Source: Planctomycetaceae bacterium
GTDB taxonomy: Bacteria > Planctomycetota > Planctomycetia > Planctomycetales > Planctomycetaceae
Length of the DNA stretch: 64,000 bases
Reading direction: 5' to 3'
Assembly (NCBI GenBank): GCA_028284145.1
Contig: JANQSH010000179.1
Coordinates: 50,607 to 114,606, forward strand
Shown: piece after piece, positions 19,208-31,788 of the stretch
Numbering within the stretch: the first letter of the stretch is position 1
Layout: every line of letters starts with the position of its first letter
Made by a program: the position numbers and the translations under genes
The notes under the pieces: generated by a model
Told to the model about the DNA's origin: nothing
What the model saw: the letters and a program-made list of their open reading frames with translations, nothing else
The model's database searches: none

Positions 19208-20668
19208 ATGAATCCCGTCGAAGAACATGTTCTGAACACCACGCGACGACATTTCTTTTCCCAATCGGCTTCAGGTCTGGGGGCGGCGGCATTGGCGACA
19301 CTCATGTCGACCGACAAAACGGAAGCCGCTACCGGACATCGCGGGTTGCCCGGTCTGCCCCATTTCGAGTCGAAGGCGAAACGTGCGATCTATCTGTTCA
19401 TGGCTGGCGGCCCATCGCAATTGGACACATTCGACTACAAACCACAGTTAAAGCAGCATTTCAATGCCGATCTTCGCAAGATGGAATCGGTCACAATGGG
19501 ACAACGGATCACGACGATGACCTCGGGGCAGAAGACACTGCCGATCGCACCTTCGAAATACAAGTTTCAACAGCATGGTAAGAGCGGTGCATGGATCAGC
19601 GAGTTATTGCCTTACCATGCGAAGATGTCGGACGATCTGGCGATCATCAAAACAGTCAACACCGAGGCGATCAATCACGACCCTGCGATCACTTATATTT
19701 GCACCGGCCACCAACTGCCGGGACGTGCCAGTCTCGGCTCCTGGTTGAGCTATGGTCTGGGCTCCGCGAATGAGAATTTGCCCTCGTTCGTGGTGATGAC
19801 CCCCTCCTGGACGGGGCGTAAACAGGCCCAGGCGTTGTTCAACCGGCTGTGGGGTTCCGGTTTTCTGCCGAGTGAACACCAGGGCGTGTCGTTGCGTTCC
19901 AGCGGTGATCCCGTGCTGTTTCTGTCAAATCCACCCGGTATCAGCAGTGCGATGCGCCGTCGCATGCTGGATCGGCTGGAGCGGTTCAATCAGCGAACGC
20001 TTGATCGATTCGCTGATCCCGAAACGAAGACGCGAATGGAACAATACGAGATGGCATTCAAGATGCAGAGTTCCGTTCCGGAATTGGCCGACTTCTCCGG
20101 CGAAACGAAAGAGACGTTCAAATCGTATGGCCCGGACGTCAATAAGCCAGGTACGTTTGCTGCGAGTTGTCTGCTCGCGCGTCGTATGGCTGAGCGTGGT
20201 GTGCAATTCGTCCAGATTTTTCACCGTGGCTGGGATCAACATGGTAACGTCGGTGGCGATTTGCCCAATCAATGCCGCGACATTGACCAACCCTGCTGGG
20301 CATTGATTCAAGACCTCAAACAACGCGGATTACTGGAGGATACACTCGTTGTCTGGGGTGGCGAATTTGGCCGAACTGTTTACTGCCAGGGTACGCTGAC
20401 CAAGGAGAACTACGGTCGCGATCATCACCCGCGAAACTTTCCAGTCTGGATGTCAGGTGGAGGGATCAAGCCCGGTCAGATCTATGGCGAGACCGACGAA
20501 TTCAGTTACAACGTGGTCGAGAATCCTGTGCACATCAACGATCTGAATGCCACGATTTTGAATCGGTTGGGTATCGATCACAAACGTTTGACGTTCAAGT
20601 TCCAGGGACTTGACATGCGTCTGACAGGAGTGCTGGACCACGCACCGGTTGAAGCGTTGTTCCTGTGA
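19208..20668 (+). CDS. DUF1501 protein (Tat-exported, sulfatase-fold)
   Basis: A 486-residue protein. The N-terminus has a twin-arginine signal ([20 protein letters not shown]), then [20 protein letters not shown], the hallmark of DUF1501, and later [18 protein letters not shown] and [15 protein letters not shown] with [12 protein letters not shown], the metal-site region of this alkaline-phosphatase-superfamily fold. It would be folded in the cytoplasm and exported by Tat. It is preceded by the PSCyt1/DUF1553 gene, its normal genomic partner; a family 1 repeat separates the two. Confidence 0.93.
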   Translation: MNPVEEHVLNTTRRHFFSQSASGLGAAALATLMSTDKTEAATGHRGLPGLPHFESKAKRAIYLFMAGGPSQLDTFDYKPQLKQHFNADLRKMESVTMGQRITTMTSGQKTLPIAPSKYKFQQHGKSGAWISELLPYHAKMSDDLAIIKTVNTEAINHDPAITYICTGHQLPGRASLGSWLSYGLGSANENLPSFVVMTPSWTGRKQAQALFNRLWGSGFLPSEHQGVSLRSSGDPVLFLSNPPGISSAMRRRMLDRLERFNQRTLDRFADPETKTRMEQYEMAFKMQSSVPELADFSGETKETFKSYGPDVNKPGTFAASCLLARRMAERGVQFVQIFHRGWDQHGNVGGDLPNQCRDIDQPCWALIQDLKQRGLLEDTLVVWGGEFGRTVYCQGTLTKENYGRDHHPRNFPVWMSGGGIKPGQIYGETDEFSYNVVENPVHINDLNATILNRLGIDHKRLTFKFQGLDMRLTGVLDHAPVEALFL

Positions 20669-20740
20669 GCCATCGGCGCAGTCTTCCTTTGTTTGCGACG
20701 AATCTGGTTCCTGCCATTGCAAACCGGAAAATAACTCCTG

Positions 20741-20769
20741 GCGGCCACAAGAAAGCGTAATCCGCTCTA
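20741..20769 (+). repeat. family 1 right-end fragment
   Basis: GGCCACAAGAAAGCGTAATC to CGCTCTA corresponds to the last 29 bases of family 1. A family 3 element starts at its terminal TA. Confidence 0.75.
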
Positions 20770-20863
20770 TAACGGCAAACGGATAAGTGTGGCGTCTTTC
20801 GATCGGCTATTATCGTTCCAAATGGGGCGTAAGCCGCCGCCACAGATAAAAGTCTGTCGAACT
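20769..20863 (+). repeat. family 3 repeat
   Basis: From TAACGGCAAACGGATAAGTG through CTTTCGATCGGCTATTATCG to AAGTCTGTCGAACTA. It is bounded on both sides by family 1 termini. Confidence 0.9.
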
Positions 20864-20964
20864 AGAGCAGTTTACTTTTTTGTGTGACGCTTCTCGCTCG
20901 CGGGAATCTGTATTTGCAGGACGAAAAACGTCCATCGCGCCACGAAGGAGCGTAATACGCTCTA
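20863..20964 (+). repeat. family 1 repeat supplying a stop codon
   Basis: A full 102-base copy, TAGAGCAGTTTAC to GAGCGTAATACGCTCTA. The right TCTA gives, on the minus strand, the TAG stop of the propeller gene (20962-20964). Confidence 0.95.
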
Positions 20965-21933
20965 GATCACCGGTTTGGCCGGACGTGAAGGCCGGTTCTT
21001 TTTCGGACGCAATCGCAGCAGCAGGTCCTTCTCGCAATGCGGGCAGGGGACACGCACGTTCGACTTGACCAGCGTCACTGAGGGCAGGTCGGAGTTGATA
21101 AGCAGCAAGTTGTCGTCGCAATCGAACGTGTGGGCGATCGTTCCTTTAGGAACAATCGCGTAGGGGCGTAACTGGCCGCTCTTGCCGACATACGTCAACT
21201 CGGTGGTATCGTAGTTCGCAACGATGAGGTGATCGCGTGAATCGAACTCCATGTGCGTTGGCATATGCATTCCCGATGCCACTTCGCTGAATGATCCCAT
21301 CGCATCCAGCGAGTAGATGATGCCATCAGTCGAGCTTGCAACGTAGAGTGTGTCGTGCCTGTCGATTGCCAGACAGCTTGGCGAGGAGATGTTCGTCAGG
21401 ATTTGTGTGATGTCGCCGGAAGGCGAAATGCGGACGACGTTGTCGCCTCGGGAATTGACCACATACAGATTGCCGGAGGAATCAAAAGCCATGTCGATCG
21501 GACCGTTCAGATTGGCGGCAATTACGGAGGTCGAACCATCCTTACTGACTTTGACAATCTTCCCCAGTTCCGTCATCCCTTCACTGTGGCAGCCGATGAG
21601 CAGGTTTCCATTAAGATCACGGGCGAGACAGCAAGGTTCGGTCAGGTCTTCGAGGACAAGTGAAATTTTGCCACTCGACGCACGACGTACCACGGTGCCA
21701 GCGCTCCAGTCGGCGATGTAACAGGTTCCATCGTCATCCAGCAATGCCCGGCGCGGTTCGATTAAAGGCATTCTGTAGCGATTGATGCTTGGTGCATCAT
21801 GGCTGTCGATAACTTTGCAAATTCCACGGCTGGATAAATCGGGACCTTGGGCGAGAGTGGCATCGATGAGTCCTCCCATGATGAAAAGACTCAACAACGT
21901 CCATCCGATATTTCTCAGCTTAGAATCCGCCAT
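20962..21933 (-). CDS. secreted NHL/SMP-30-like beta-propeller protein
   Basis: A 323-residue exported protein: signal peptide (about 1-28, ending TLAQG), then about six propeller blades with repeated D-GN-L/YV motifs (LARDLNGNLLIGC, AFDSSGNLYVVNSRGDNVVR, AIDRHDTLYVASSTDG, EFDSRDHLIVANYD). The C-terminus has CPHC followed by a basic Lys/Arg/Pro-rich tail. Probably periplasmic; ligand unknown. The final codons GTG ATC TAG use a TAG contributed by a family 1 repeat. Confidence 0.8.
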   Translation of the reverse strand: MADSKLRNIGWTLLSLFIMGGLIDATLAQGPDLSSRGICKVIDSHDAPSINRYRMPLIEPRRALLDDDGTCYIADWSAGTVVRRASSGKISLVLEDLTEPCCLARDLNGNLLIGCHSEGMTELGKIVKVSKDGSTSVIAANLNGPIDMAFDSSGNLYVVNSRGDNVVRISPSGDITQILTNISSPSCLAIDRHDTLYVASSTDGIIYSLDAMGSFSEVASGMHMPTHMEFDSRDHLIVANYDTTELTYVGKSGQLRPYAIVPKGTIAHTFDCDDNLLLINSDLPSVTLVKSNVRVPCPHCEKDLLLRLRPKKNRPSRPAKPVI

Positions 21934-22207
21934 ATTTGCTCCCTGTGGCTTCCAGCCCTTATTGCCTCATTGTTGTGAACGATTCTTTTCCGTCCGCATC
22001 TGCTTGGCATTCCCCCCAAAACTGGCAGGTCACCCGCCGGCCATTCTCAAGAGTTCAGGAAAACAAACATTGTGCCATCTCAAAAACCGCTGGTCAATAC
22101 GCCAATACGTGAACATGCTTTTCTTTATCTCCTTTGAATCGGCATGTTGTGACACTCAAACTGAGGCGCTATTATCAATTCAAACTGTGTATTTGGGCAA
22201 ACTTCTA
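21934..22207. other. intergenic region with no gene
   Basis: Upstream leader of the propeller gene on the minus strand; nothing else recognised. Confidence 0.45.
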
Positions 22208-22309
22208 TAGCGTATTACACTTTTCCTGTGGTCGCGAAGAATGCCTTTTGGCCTGTAAAAGCAGGCTCCCACGAGCCAGGAGCATCACACGAAAAAGTAA
22301 ACCACTCCA
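22208..22309 (-). repeat. family 1 repeat
   Basis: TAGCGTATTACACTTTTCC at the left, TTGGCCTGTAAAAGCAGGC in the centre, AAGTAAACCACTCCA at the right. The phosphatase remnant begins right after it. Confidence 0.92.
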
Positions 22310-22324
22310 ATCCAACCATCCCCG

Positions 22325-22724
22325 CACCTGGGTGGCAGTGGTGCACCGCGGTCGAAAAAAGAGATGGATGGCATCTGGACTGTCTTTTGCAACGAACGTG
22401 AAAATCCGTGCGACAGACTCGACGCCCGCGTGTTCGTGCTGACCGGCGACCTGCACAACAATTTCGAGATCAGGATTATCGACAACGTCGGAGAGTTTGC
22501 ATCCGTCCTGCGCAATTCGGTCAGTCATCGTCCCGAAGACGAAGCAAATTGTCCGGTTCAACGGGATGTTCAAATCTGGTCCGCGCAAATGTGAGACCGG
22601 CTGGTTCACGACAGCGTTACCCGACATTTCCCATCCTCATGGCATCTTCCAGTATTGTGATGGATTGACCGGCAAACTGAAATACGCCGAATCGACTTCG
22701 GCGGAGAAAAATAAGAGCCATTGA
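22325..22724 (+). pseudogene. C-terminal remnant of a PhoD-like phosphatase
   Basis: Two overlapping frames together read like the end of a PhoD-type phosphatase: VFVLTGDLHNNFEIRIIDNV then EFASVLRNSVSH in one frame (22364-22590), and FNGMFKSGPRKCETGWFTTA then FQYCDGLTGKLKYAES in another (to 22724). The switch falls near 22565. TGDLHN is the metal-binding motif expected in such proteins. The upstream two-thirds of the gene is missing and the remnant starts just past a family 1 repeat. Identified from motif memory only. It is not a close copy of the intact PhoD-like gene at 61826-63754. Confidence 0.6.
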
Positions 22725-22903
22725 TTTGTCCATTCATCGGTTTAGATCGTTCGACTCGGCATGGTCGATTACCGCTTGATCTTTCTGAGCGGTTTCCCTA
22801 ACTTCGGCGAAACAAAGTCGAGAATAGCAGCTTTGTGCTGTTTTCCCCGCCGAGTCACCACCCCACGACTTCCCGCACAGGGAACGGAAAGAGAGATGTT
22901 TCG

Positions 22904-24160
22904 ATGGCAGATTTGATTGCGCCCCATGGTGGGCTGGATAAGCCTGTGTGCTGCACCTTTTCGGATGATCAGATCGAGGCGTTCGAGAGTGAAGCGGCCC
23001 AGTTGCCGAAGATTCCCGTTTCTGCCGCCGACATCTCGACAGTCTACCGCATCGCTGATGGCACACTCAGCCCACTGACAGGTTTCATGACGAGCGATGT
23101 CTACAACCGTGTGCTGGATGAATCGGTTATCGAAAGTAATGGCGACAAATATGCCTGGACAATTCCGCTGTCGCTGCCAGTGACCGCAGAACAGGCCAGT
23201 TCCGTTTCCGCCGGACAACAGGTCGTATTGACCGGCCCCGACGGAAAAATTGTTGCCACCCTGGATGTTGCCGACGTCTTCGAGTGGGACAAGCCGCGAT
23301 ACCTCCAGTCAGTCTATCTCACCGACCGGACCGATCACCCCGGTGCCGATATGGTGCTGAAAAATGACGCCGACAAGACACACCTGCTGGGGGGCGAACT
23401 ACAAGTCCTCCCTCAACCAAAAGACTCGGCCATCGGCAATTACATTTTGAGCCCGCGTGAAATTCGGACATCGCTGGAGGAAAAAGGCTGGGATGCCGTG
23501 GTTGCCTTCCAGACCCGTAACCCGCTACATCGCGCTCACGAATACGCTCTGGTGTACGCGTTGGAGAAATTGCTCAGAGATGGCAAGAACGCCGGCGCGG
23601 TTTTGAATCCGCTGATTGGCGAAACCAAGGGAGATGATGTCAACGCCGGGATTCGCATGTTGACCTACCAGAAACTGATTGATGATCGCGCGTTGGGCGA
23701 TGGCGACAGCGATCCCGATTTGTGGGGTTCGCGGGACGACAATGTCCCCGATCGCGTCTTGCTCATTGGCCTGGACATTAAAATGTTCTACGGTGGTCCG
23801 AAAGAAGCAGTGATGCACGGCATTTACCGTCAGAACATGGGTTTCACGAATATCGTCATTGGCCGCAAGCATGCTGATGCCCCTTACCACGACGGTTCAC
23901 CCATCTGGGGCGATTTCGATGCCCAGGAGATTTTCGATAACCTTAATGGTAATTTGAAAATCGAGCCGGTGAACGTCGGCTTTGCCGCATTCTATGAATC
24001 GCTCGGTCGCGTTGACCTGATGGAGAACCACAGCGACGAAAAGCCGGTCTTCATTTCTGGCAAAGAAGTACGAGCGACGTTGCAGAAGGGTGAAATGGTG
24101 GACCCGCGAATTATGCGAGAAAGCACTTCCCGCATTCTGGCTGAGGCGATGAAACAGTAA
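22904..24160 (+). CDS. sat: sulfate adenylyltransferase (ATP sulfurylase)
   Basis: A 418-residue enzyme that makes adenosine phosphosulfate from ATP and sulfate, the first step of assimilatory sulfate activation. The nucleotide-binding motif [13 protein letters not shown] is present, as are PLTGFM in the N-domain and [12 protein letters not shown] near the C-terminal half. Length fits the monofunctional bacterial/archaeal type without a fused kinase. The ATG at 22904 was chosen because GGAAAGAGAG lies just upstream and homology starts there; the frame is open from 22835. No reductase genes are adjacent. A hairpin terminator follows. Confidence 0.93.
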   Translation: MADLIAPHGGLDKPVCCTFSDDQIEAFESEAAQLPKIPVSAADISTVYRIADGTLSPLTGFMTSDVYNRVLDESVIESNGDKYAWTIPLSLPVTAEQASSVSAGQQVVLTGPDGKIVATLDVADVFEWDKPRYLQSVYLTDRTDHPGADMVLKNDADKTHLLGGELQVLPQPKDSAIGNYILSPREIRTSLEEKGWDAVVAFQTRNPLHRAHEYALVYALEKLLRDGKNAGAVLNPLIGETKGDDVNAGIRMLTYQKLIDDRALGDGDSDPDLWGSRDDNVPDRVLLIGLDIKMFYGGPKEAVMHGIYRQNMGFTNIVIGRKHADAPYHDGSPIWGDFDAQEIFDNLNGNLKIEPVNVGFAAFYESLGRVDLMENHSDEKPVFISGKEVRATLQKGEMVDPRIMRESTSRILAEAMKQ

Positions 24161-24193
24161 CACACTCACGCCCAATTCGGAATCAATAAGAGT

Positions 24194-24234
24194 ACCGCGT
24201 TGTTGCCGATCGTCGATTGGCCAATGCGGTTTTC
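24194..24234 (+). terminator. probable intrinsic terminator of sat
   Basis: ACCGCGTTG pairs with CAATGCGGT (one G-U pair) and is followed by TTTC, about 35 bases after the sat stop. Confidence 0.55.
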
Positions 24235-24517
24235 TGGTGTCGACCCGACGACTGACGGCCTCAATTTCGCATTGGGAGTGCGTGGACAAACCAGACAGGA
24301 TTACTGGATGAGAAAACGCAATCCTCAAATTCTTTCTCAATACCATGTATTGCGTTGGTAGTGGCATATCACCTGATGAATGAAAAGTAACAGGCAGGTG
24401 AATATGGCACAGGTCTATGAAATGAACGACAACCACTCCTCAACCGAAAACAATGAAACAATACCGCAAACATCGCTCCCAAGCATCCAGTGGCATCCTC
24501 TAACCTTGCCCGGATTA

Positions 24518-24617
24518 TTGGAGTTTACCTTTTCGTGTGACGGTTCTCGCTCGTGGGAGTCTGCGTTTGCAGGCTAATCGACGCTCATCGCGGCACAGAA
24601 GAGCGTAATACGCTTTA
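24518..24617 (+). repeat. family 1 repeat
   Basis: TTGGAGTTTACCTTTTCGTG to GAGCGTAATACGCTTTA, with the GTCTGCGTTTGCAGGC central stem. It lies between the convergent sat and glnA terminators. Confidence 0.92.
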
Positions 24618-24665
24618 ATGGGTGAACAGTTGTATTCCATGCCAAGGGAGAATCGACCGACAATC

Positions 24666-24707
24666 AACAAAAAACCGGCTCCCAGTCACAAAGACCAGGG
24701 GCCGGTT
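24666..24707 (-). terminator. intrinsic terminator of glnA
   Basis: On the minus strand AACCGGCCCC pairs with GGAGCCGGTT and is followed by TTTTTTG, 35 bases past the glnA stop. Confidence 0.88.
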
Positions 24708-24741
24708 CAAATTGATCATGCAACAATCTGAGCGGAATGCT

Positions 24742-26157
<1,416 letters not shown>

Positions 26158-26682
26158 AGTTGTTTTGCTCCTTGATGACCTGTGTTGCAAAAACCGTTGT
26201 GTTGTCAACAAAATCGGTCCGACATCCAGACCGAAACCTGTCGAAACAGGAATCGTAAGTGTGATTCCAGGGCGGAACTGTCATGAAGTCCGCGCCGGGT
26301 GCTGGGCGTCCATCTGAGAAAGGCTCGGTGAACGCAACGGAGTCAAGACGACGTGGAAATGGCTTATCGAAGTCCGGTTTCAAAATGAAACAGTTTTCCA
26401 TTTCCGTTGCGCAGCCTGCTCCCAATTGATTCGATTTTCAGGGTGAACTTCGAGTGGACATGAAAAGAGCGCTCCTTTCAAAATCTTCAGTTGTCAGTCA
26501 CCAGCCGGGCGTCATTCCCATTCCAGCCGTACTCAACATCCCTGTTGTCCATTGATGGAATCGCATTCCATTTTTCTGGTCGGTTTTCCCAGCCCCAAAT
26601 CAGACGCACAATCGGGTGGCAGGCATGCATGGCAAATATGCAACTGCAACTCAGGCAAACATGAGTTTGCGACCGTAAGTTC
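26158..26682. other. glnA upstream region
   Basis: About 525 bases before glnA with no gene recognised. Presumably contains the glnA promoter; I could not pick out an NtrC-like or sigma-54 site with confidence. Confidence 0.45.
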
Positions 26683-26784
26683 TAGAGCAGTTTACCTTCT
26701 GCTGTGACTTCTCTGGCTCGTGAGGGCCTGCGTTTGCAGGCCAATCGACGCTCATCACAGCACAGAAGAGCGTAATACGCTCTA
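26683..26784 (+). repeat. family 1 repeat (near-consensus copy)
   Basis: 102 bases from TAGAGCAGTTTACCTTCTG to GAGCGTAATACGCTCTA, with GGGCCTGCGTTTGCAGGCC in the centre. Flanks read AAGTTC on the left and AACTTC on the right, compatible with a duplicated TA only. Confidence 0.95.
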
Positions 26785-26946
26785 AACTTCACAGAACGTT
26801 ACGGGATTGTTCATCAACATCGATTATGAAAAGCAAACACCATGCCAACGTCGGCCGCAACACAGTGTCTGGGGAACCACCTGAACTTCGATATTCTTTT
26901 GAGCACATCAAGAATGTTTGACTTGAGGCGGCTCCACTTTCGGCAA

Positions 26947-27050
26947 GCGCCTTATCAAGGCTTTATTTTGGGGTGCGGGTTGACATAACCCACTCCTTTG
27001 TCGTTGCTTGCAGCTTTATCAAACCCAACTTTCACTCTTGGCGGTCCACA
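26947..27050 (-). repeat. family 2 repeat
   Basis: GCGCCTTATCAAGGC at the left to CTCTTGGCGGTCCAC at the right, with GGTTGACATAACCC inside. Located about 260 bases upstream of arsC. Confidence 0.88.
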
Positions 27051-27307
27051 AGTGCAGTTCGATTCGACGCCAGTCGCATCGAAAGAGTCTTATATTTTGG
27101 TGTCGCGGGCAACCGCAGTCTGTGACGCTTCACGAACATGCTTGACACAAACATACTGGGAACCGTAAGACACCCTCCATGATGCCAACAAGGTGGGAAT
27201 TTCAACAGAACGTGTAGCATACCGTTGGTTGGGCGAAAAATCGACTGACCGAACTGATCGCATGTAGAAATCGTCAAAAAGCAATTTCGTACGGGGAGAA
27301 CGACAGG

Positions 27308-27730
27308 ATGAGTAAGAAGCGAATTTTGTTTCTCTGCACAGGGAATTCCTGCCGCAGCCACATGGGTGAAGGGCTATTGCGCCATTTGGCAGGGGACCGC
27401 TACGAAAGCCTTTCCGCCGGCGCGAATCCCGCTGGATATGTGCACTCATTGGCAATCGAAGTCATGCAGGAATTGGGAATCGATCTGTCGACCCATCGTA
27501 GCAAGTCGATCAATGAATTTCTGCCACCAGAAGGAGCCCCTCCCGATGTGGTGGTGAGTGTGTGTGACTCAGCCGACCAGAATTGCCCTGTCTTTCCTGC
27601 AGATGTGGAACGTGTGCTTATGCCTTTCGAGGATCCTGCTCATGCTGAAGGAACCGACGATGAGAAACGGGCAGTCTTTCGGCGTATACGTGACGAAATC
27701 CAAACCGCGATAGAAGAGCGATTTTGCTGA
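27308..27730 (+). CDS. arsC: arsenate reductase, LMW-phosphatase (thioredoxin-coupled) type
   Basis: A 140-residue protein of the low-molecular-weight tyrosine phosphatase fold. The P-loop CTGNSCRS starts at Cys10, and Cys86 and Cys93 (SVCDSADQNCPVF) complete the three-cysteine relay known from Bacillus/Staphylococcus ArsC, so arsenate reduction coupled to thioredoxin is the likely reaction rather than protein dephosphorylation. The C-terminal FEDPAHAEGTDDEK holds the general acid Asp. The start follows GGGGAGAACGACAGG. No arsR, arsB or acr3 gene is adjacent, so it is an orphan ars gene. Confidence 0.9.
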   Translation: MSKKRILFLCTGNSCRSHMGEGLLRHLAGDRYESLSAGANPAGYVHSLAIEVMQELGIDLSTHRSKSINEFLPPEGAPPDVVVSVCDSADQNCPVFPADVERVLMPFEDPAHAEGTDDEKRAVFRRIRDEIQTAIEERFC

Positions 27731-27742
27731 ATCGGCGGATCA

Positions 27743-27937
27743 CTACCGGTGTTCGACCAGCCGCATTCCCCGTTCGTGCCAAAGCAATCGTATATTGTCG
27801 GCGTTCCAGTTCTCAAGCACAATTCCGGTAGTCGGTTCACCGATTTGAAAACTGTCAGCCGAATTCCTGCGAAGCAGAACAGCCGAATGCAACATTCCCG
27901 CCTCCTTCCCGAAGTCCATTTGCAGATGGCGTGTCAT
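27743..27937 (-). CDS. possible small or truncated protein
   Basis: A 64-codon frame starting at an ATG (MTRHLQMDFGKEAGMLHSAV...) that ends just after arsC on the opposite strand. The frame stays open upstream into the family 1 repeat at 27973-28074, so this may be the tail of a gene cut by the repeat, or a small gene. No domain recognised and no ribosome site visible. Confidence 0.3.
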   Translation of the reverse strand: MTRHLQMDFGKEAGMLHSAVLLRRNSADSFQIGEPTTGIVLENWNADNIRLLWHERGMRLVEHR

Positions 27938-27972
27938 TACAATGAATTCGCCAGATTCCTTTGGAAATCGGT

Positions 27973-28074
27973 TAGAGCGTATTACGCTCTTCTGTGCCGC
28001 GATGAGCGTCGCCAGGACAACAAACACAGACTCCCACGAGCGAGAGACGCCACACCAGAAAGTAAACGGCTCTA
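27973..28074 (-). repeat. family 1 repeat inserted in the pdxJ stop codon
   Basis: TAGAGCGTATTACGCTCTTC at the left to AAAGTAAACGGCTCTA at the right. On the minus strand pdxJ reads TCT GCC TAG into the element; joining the flanks with a single TA gives TCT GCC TAA, a proper stop. The element therefore went into the TA of the stop codon. Confidence 0.95.
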
Positions 28075-28788
28075 GGCAGATACGAGCTGTTTCATCTCCC
28101 GCACGGCTCGTTCCATCCCGACCATCACAGCTCGCGCGATGATGCTGTGGCCGATGTTCAACTCCGAGACTCCCGGGATCTGTGCCACTTGGCGCACGTT
28201 GCGATATGTAAGACCGTGGCCCATGTTCAGTCTCAGGCCGAGATTACGGGCATGTTCACCAGCGGTGGTCAGAGCGACAAGTTCCTGCTGCATTTCTTCG
28301 TCGTTTTCTGCGTCGGCGTAACGACCAGTGTGTAATTCCACTGCATCTGCGTCCAACCCCTGCGCGGCGTCGATTTGTGAACGATCCGGATCGATAAACA
28401 AGCTCACTTCGATGTTAGCGGCCTGTAACTGCTCGATCCGTCTCACGATGCGATCCCGATGAGTGAGAACATCCAGCCCCCCTTCGGTCGTCACTTCTTC
28501 ACGACGTTCCGGAACGAGGCAGACCTGCTCCGGGCCAACATCAACAGCGATCGCAGTGATATCCTCTTCTGCCGCCATTTCCAGATTCATTTTCACCTGC
28601 ACGGTTTCCCGTATCACACGCAAATCACGATCCTGGATGTGTCGCCGATCTTCCCGCAAATGCAGCGTGATACCATCGGCTCCACCCAATTCGGCTAATG
28701 CCGCAGCCCAGACCGGATCCGGTTCGATCGTCAATCGAGCCTGGCGAATCGTCGCGACATGATCGATATTTACTCCAAGTGCGGGCAC
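28072..28788 (-). CDS. pdxJ: pyridoxine 5'-phosphate synthase
   Basis: A 238-residue TIM-barrel enzyme that condenses 1-deoxyxylulose-5-phosphate with aminoacetone phosphate in the DXP-dependent vitamin B6 pathway. Hallmarks: [15 protein letters not shown] at the start, [16 protein letters not shown], then [24 protein letters not shown] and the C-terminal [13 protein letters not shown]. The GTG at 28788 was chosen because CAGGAGAAGAACT precedes it and family homology starts right there; the longer frame upstream has none. The stop codon lies in a family 1 repeat. Confidence 0.94.
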   Translation of the reverse strand: MPALGVNIDHVATIRQARLTIEPDPVWAAALAELGGADGITLHLREDRRHIQDRDLRVIRETVQVKMNLEMAAEEDITAIAVDVGPEQVCLVPERREEVTTEGGLDVLTHRDRIVRRIEQLQAANIEVSLFIDPDRSQIDAAQGLDADAVELHTGRYADAENDEEMQQELVALTTAGEHARNLGLRLNMGHGLTYRNVRQVAQIPGVSELNIGHSIIARAVMVGMERAVREMKQLVSA

Positions 28789-28925
28789 AGTTCTTCTCCT
28801 GAAAGCTGAGGTAATGCTGTCTGCTGTCTCGAAATTGTAGCCAATCGGGTAGCATGGGAACATCAATCTCGAACGCCTATGATAATGGTTGAAAATTTCT
28901 TCCCAGGACACCGCAGGGACAACCA

Positions 28926-29153
28926 ATGCTCACCATCCCGGAACATGTTCTGATGGGCAGCTTGACGGCCGTGTTATGCCTGTTCGGTCTGTGGAATGCG
29001 CGCTGGTTCATTATCGAGACTCGGAAGGGAAGAAAACTCGTTGAATGGCTGGGAGAGACGACTGCGCTGTGGACAACGCGAGCTCTGTTTTTGTTCGGTG
29101 CACTCTTCGGAATTTTGCTGGCGATTGAGATCATTCAACCAGTTCAGTGGTGA
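28926..29153 (+). CDS. small two-helix membrane protein
   Basis: 75 residues with two hydrophobic segments (about 8-25 and 48-70) separated by a short basic loop ([11 protein letters not shown]). No family recognised. It is divergent from pdxJ and upstream of acs on the same strand. Composition and position make it a plausible real gene. Confidence 0.55.
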   Translation: MLTIPEHVLMGSLTAVLCLFGLWNARWFIIETRKGRKLVEWLGETTALWTTRALFLFGALFGILLAIEIIQPVQW

Positions 29154-29361
29154 CGGCACTTCGTATGGACTCATCCTTCAACATGCCCAAAGTGAACCAT
29201 CAAACTCACTTCCAGATTCTGTAGATTGCCAGCGGCGAAGTGTGGATTTTGGCATATTTGACACTCTCCGAAAACGGGTCTAAGATCGATGTTTGAACCG
29301 TCGGTCGCCCGACCATTCCCTGCCGAAAATCGTTCGATGAACGCAACAGGAGATCGCATCC

Positions 29362-31314
<1,953 letters not shown>

Positions 31315-31344
31315 ACGTAACCAAAAAGGTTCAAGACGATAACC

Positions 31345-31656
31345 ATGCTTTCCCACAACGTATTTTTCACACTGAATAATCCCACACCGGAGACAATTCA
31401 GAGCCAGGTCGAGGCCTGCCACAAGTATCTTTCAGGACACGAAGGGTGCATCTTTTATGCAGCCGGGCCATTGAATACCGATCTGACGCGGGAAGTCAAT
31501 GATCGTGATTTCCATGTCGCCCTGCACGTGATTTTCGAGAGCCGGGCCGCGCACGACGCCTACCAGATTGCAGAACGGCACAAGCAGTTCATCGATGAGA
31601 ATAAGCAGGAATGGAAACAGGTTCGCGTGTTTGATTCCGATGTCACACAGCCCTGA
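31345..31656 (+). CDS. Dabb (stress-responsive A/B barrel) domain protein
   Basis: 103 residues forming one dimeric alpha/beta-barrel domain: LSHNVFFTLNNPTPETIQSQ at the N-terminus, then DFHVALHVIFESRAAHDAYQ and HKQFIDENKQEWKQVRVFDS. Such proteins are small and cytoplasmic, and some bind or degrade small organic molecules; the role here is unknown. It probably shares the acs transcript. Confidence 0.85.
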   Translation: MLSHNVFFTLNNPTPETIQSQVEACHKYLSGHEGCIFYAAGPLNTDLTREVNDRDFHVALHVIFESRAAHDAYQIAERHKQFIDENKQEWKQVRVFDSDVTQP

Positions 31657-31788
31657 TGCGTCTTCCGAACGACCGGATCAAAGAAGATTCGTCTCCATTC
31701 ATCCTGTCATCCCGTCCAATTTTTCTTCCTCTGCGAACTCAGCGGCACTGCAGAACTCTGCTCTGCGGGAACGCTGCTGCGAAAATCA

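Noticed and set aside
22904..24160. Possible bifunctional sulfate-activation enzyme (sat fused with APS kinase)
   Set aside because: The protein ends at about 418 residues right after the ATP sulfurylase domain, and no kinase domain follows in any frame.
26947..27050. TTGACA in the family 2 element as a -35 promoter box for arsC
   Set aside because: The TTGACA lies in the orientation towards arsC, but no TATAAT-like -10 is found at 16-18 bases in any copy.
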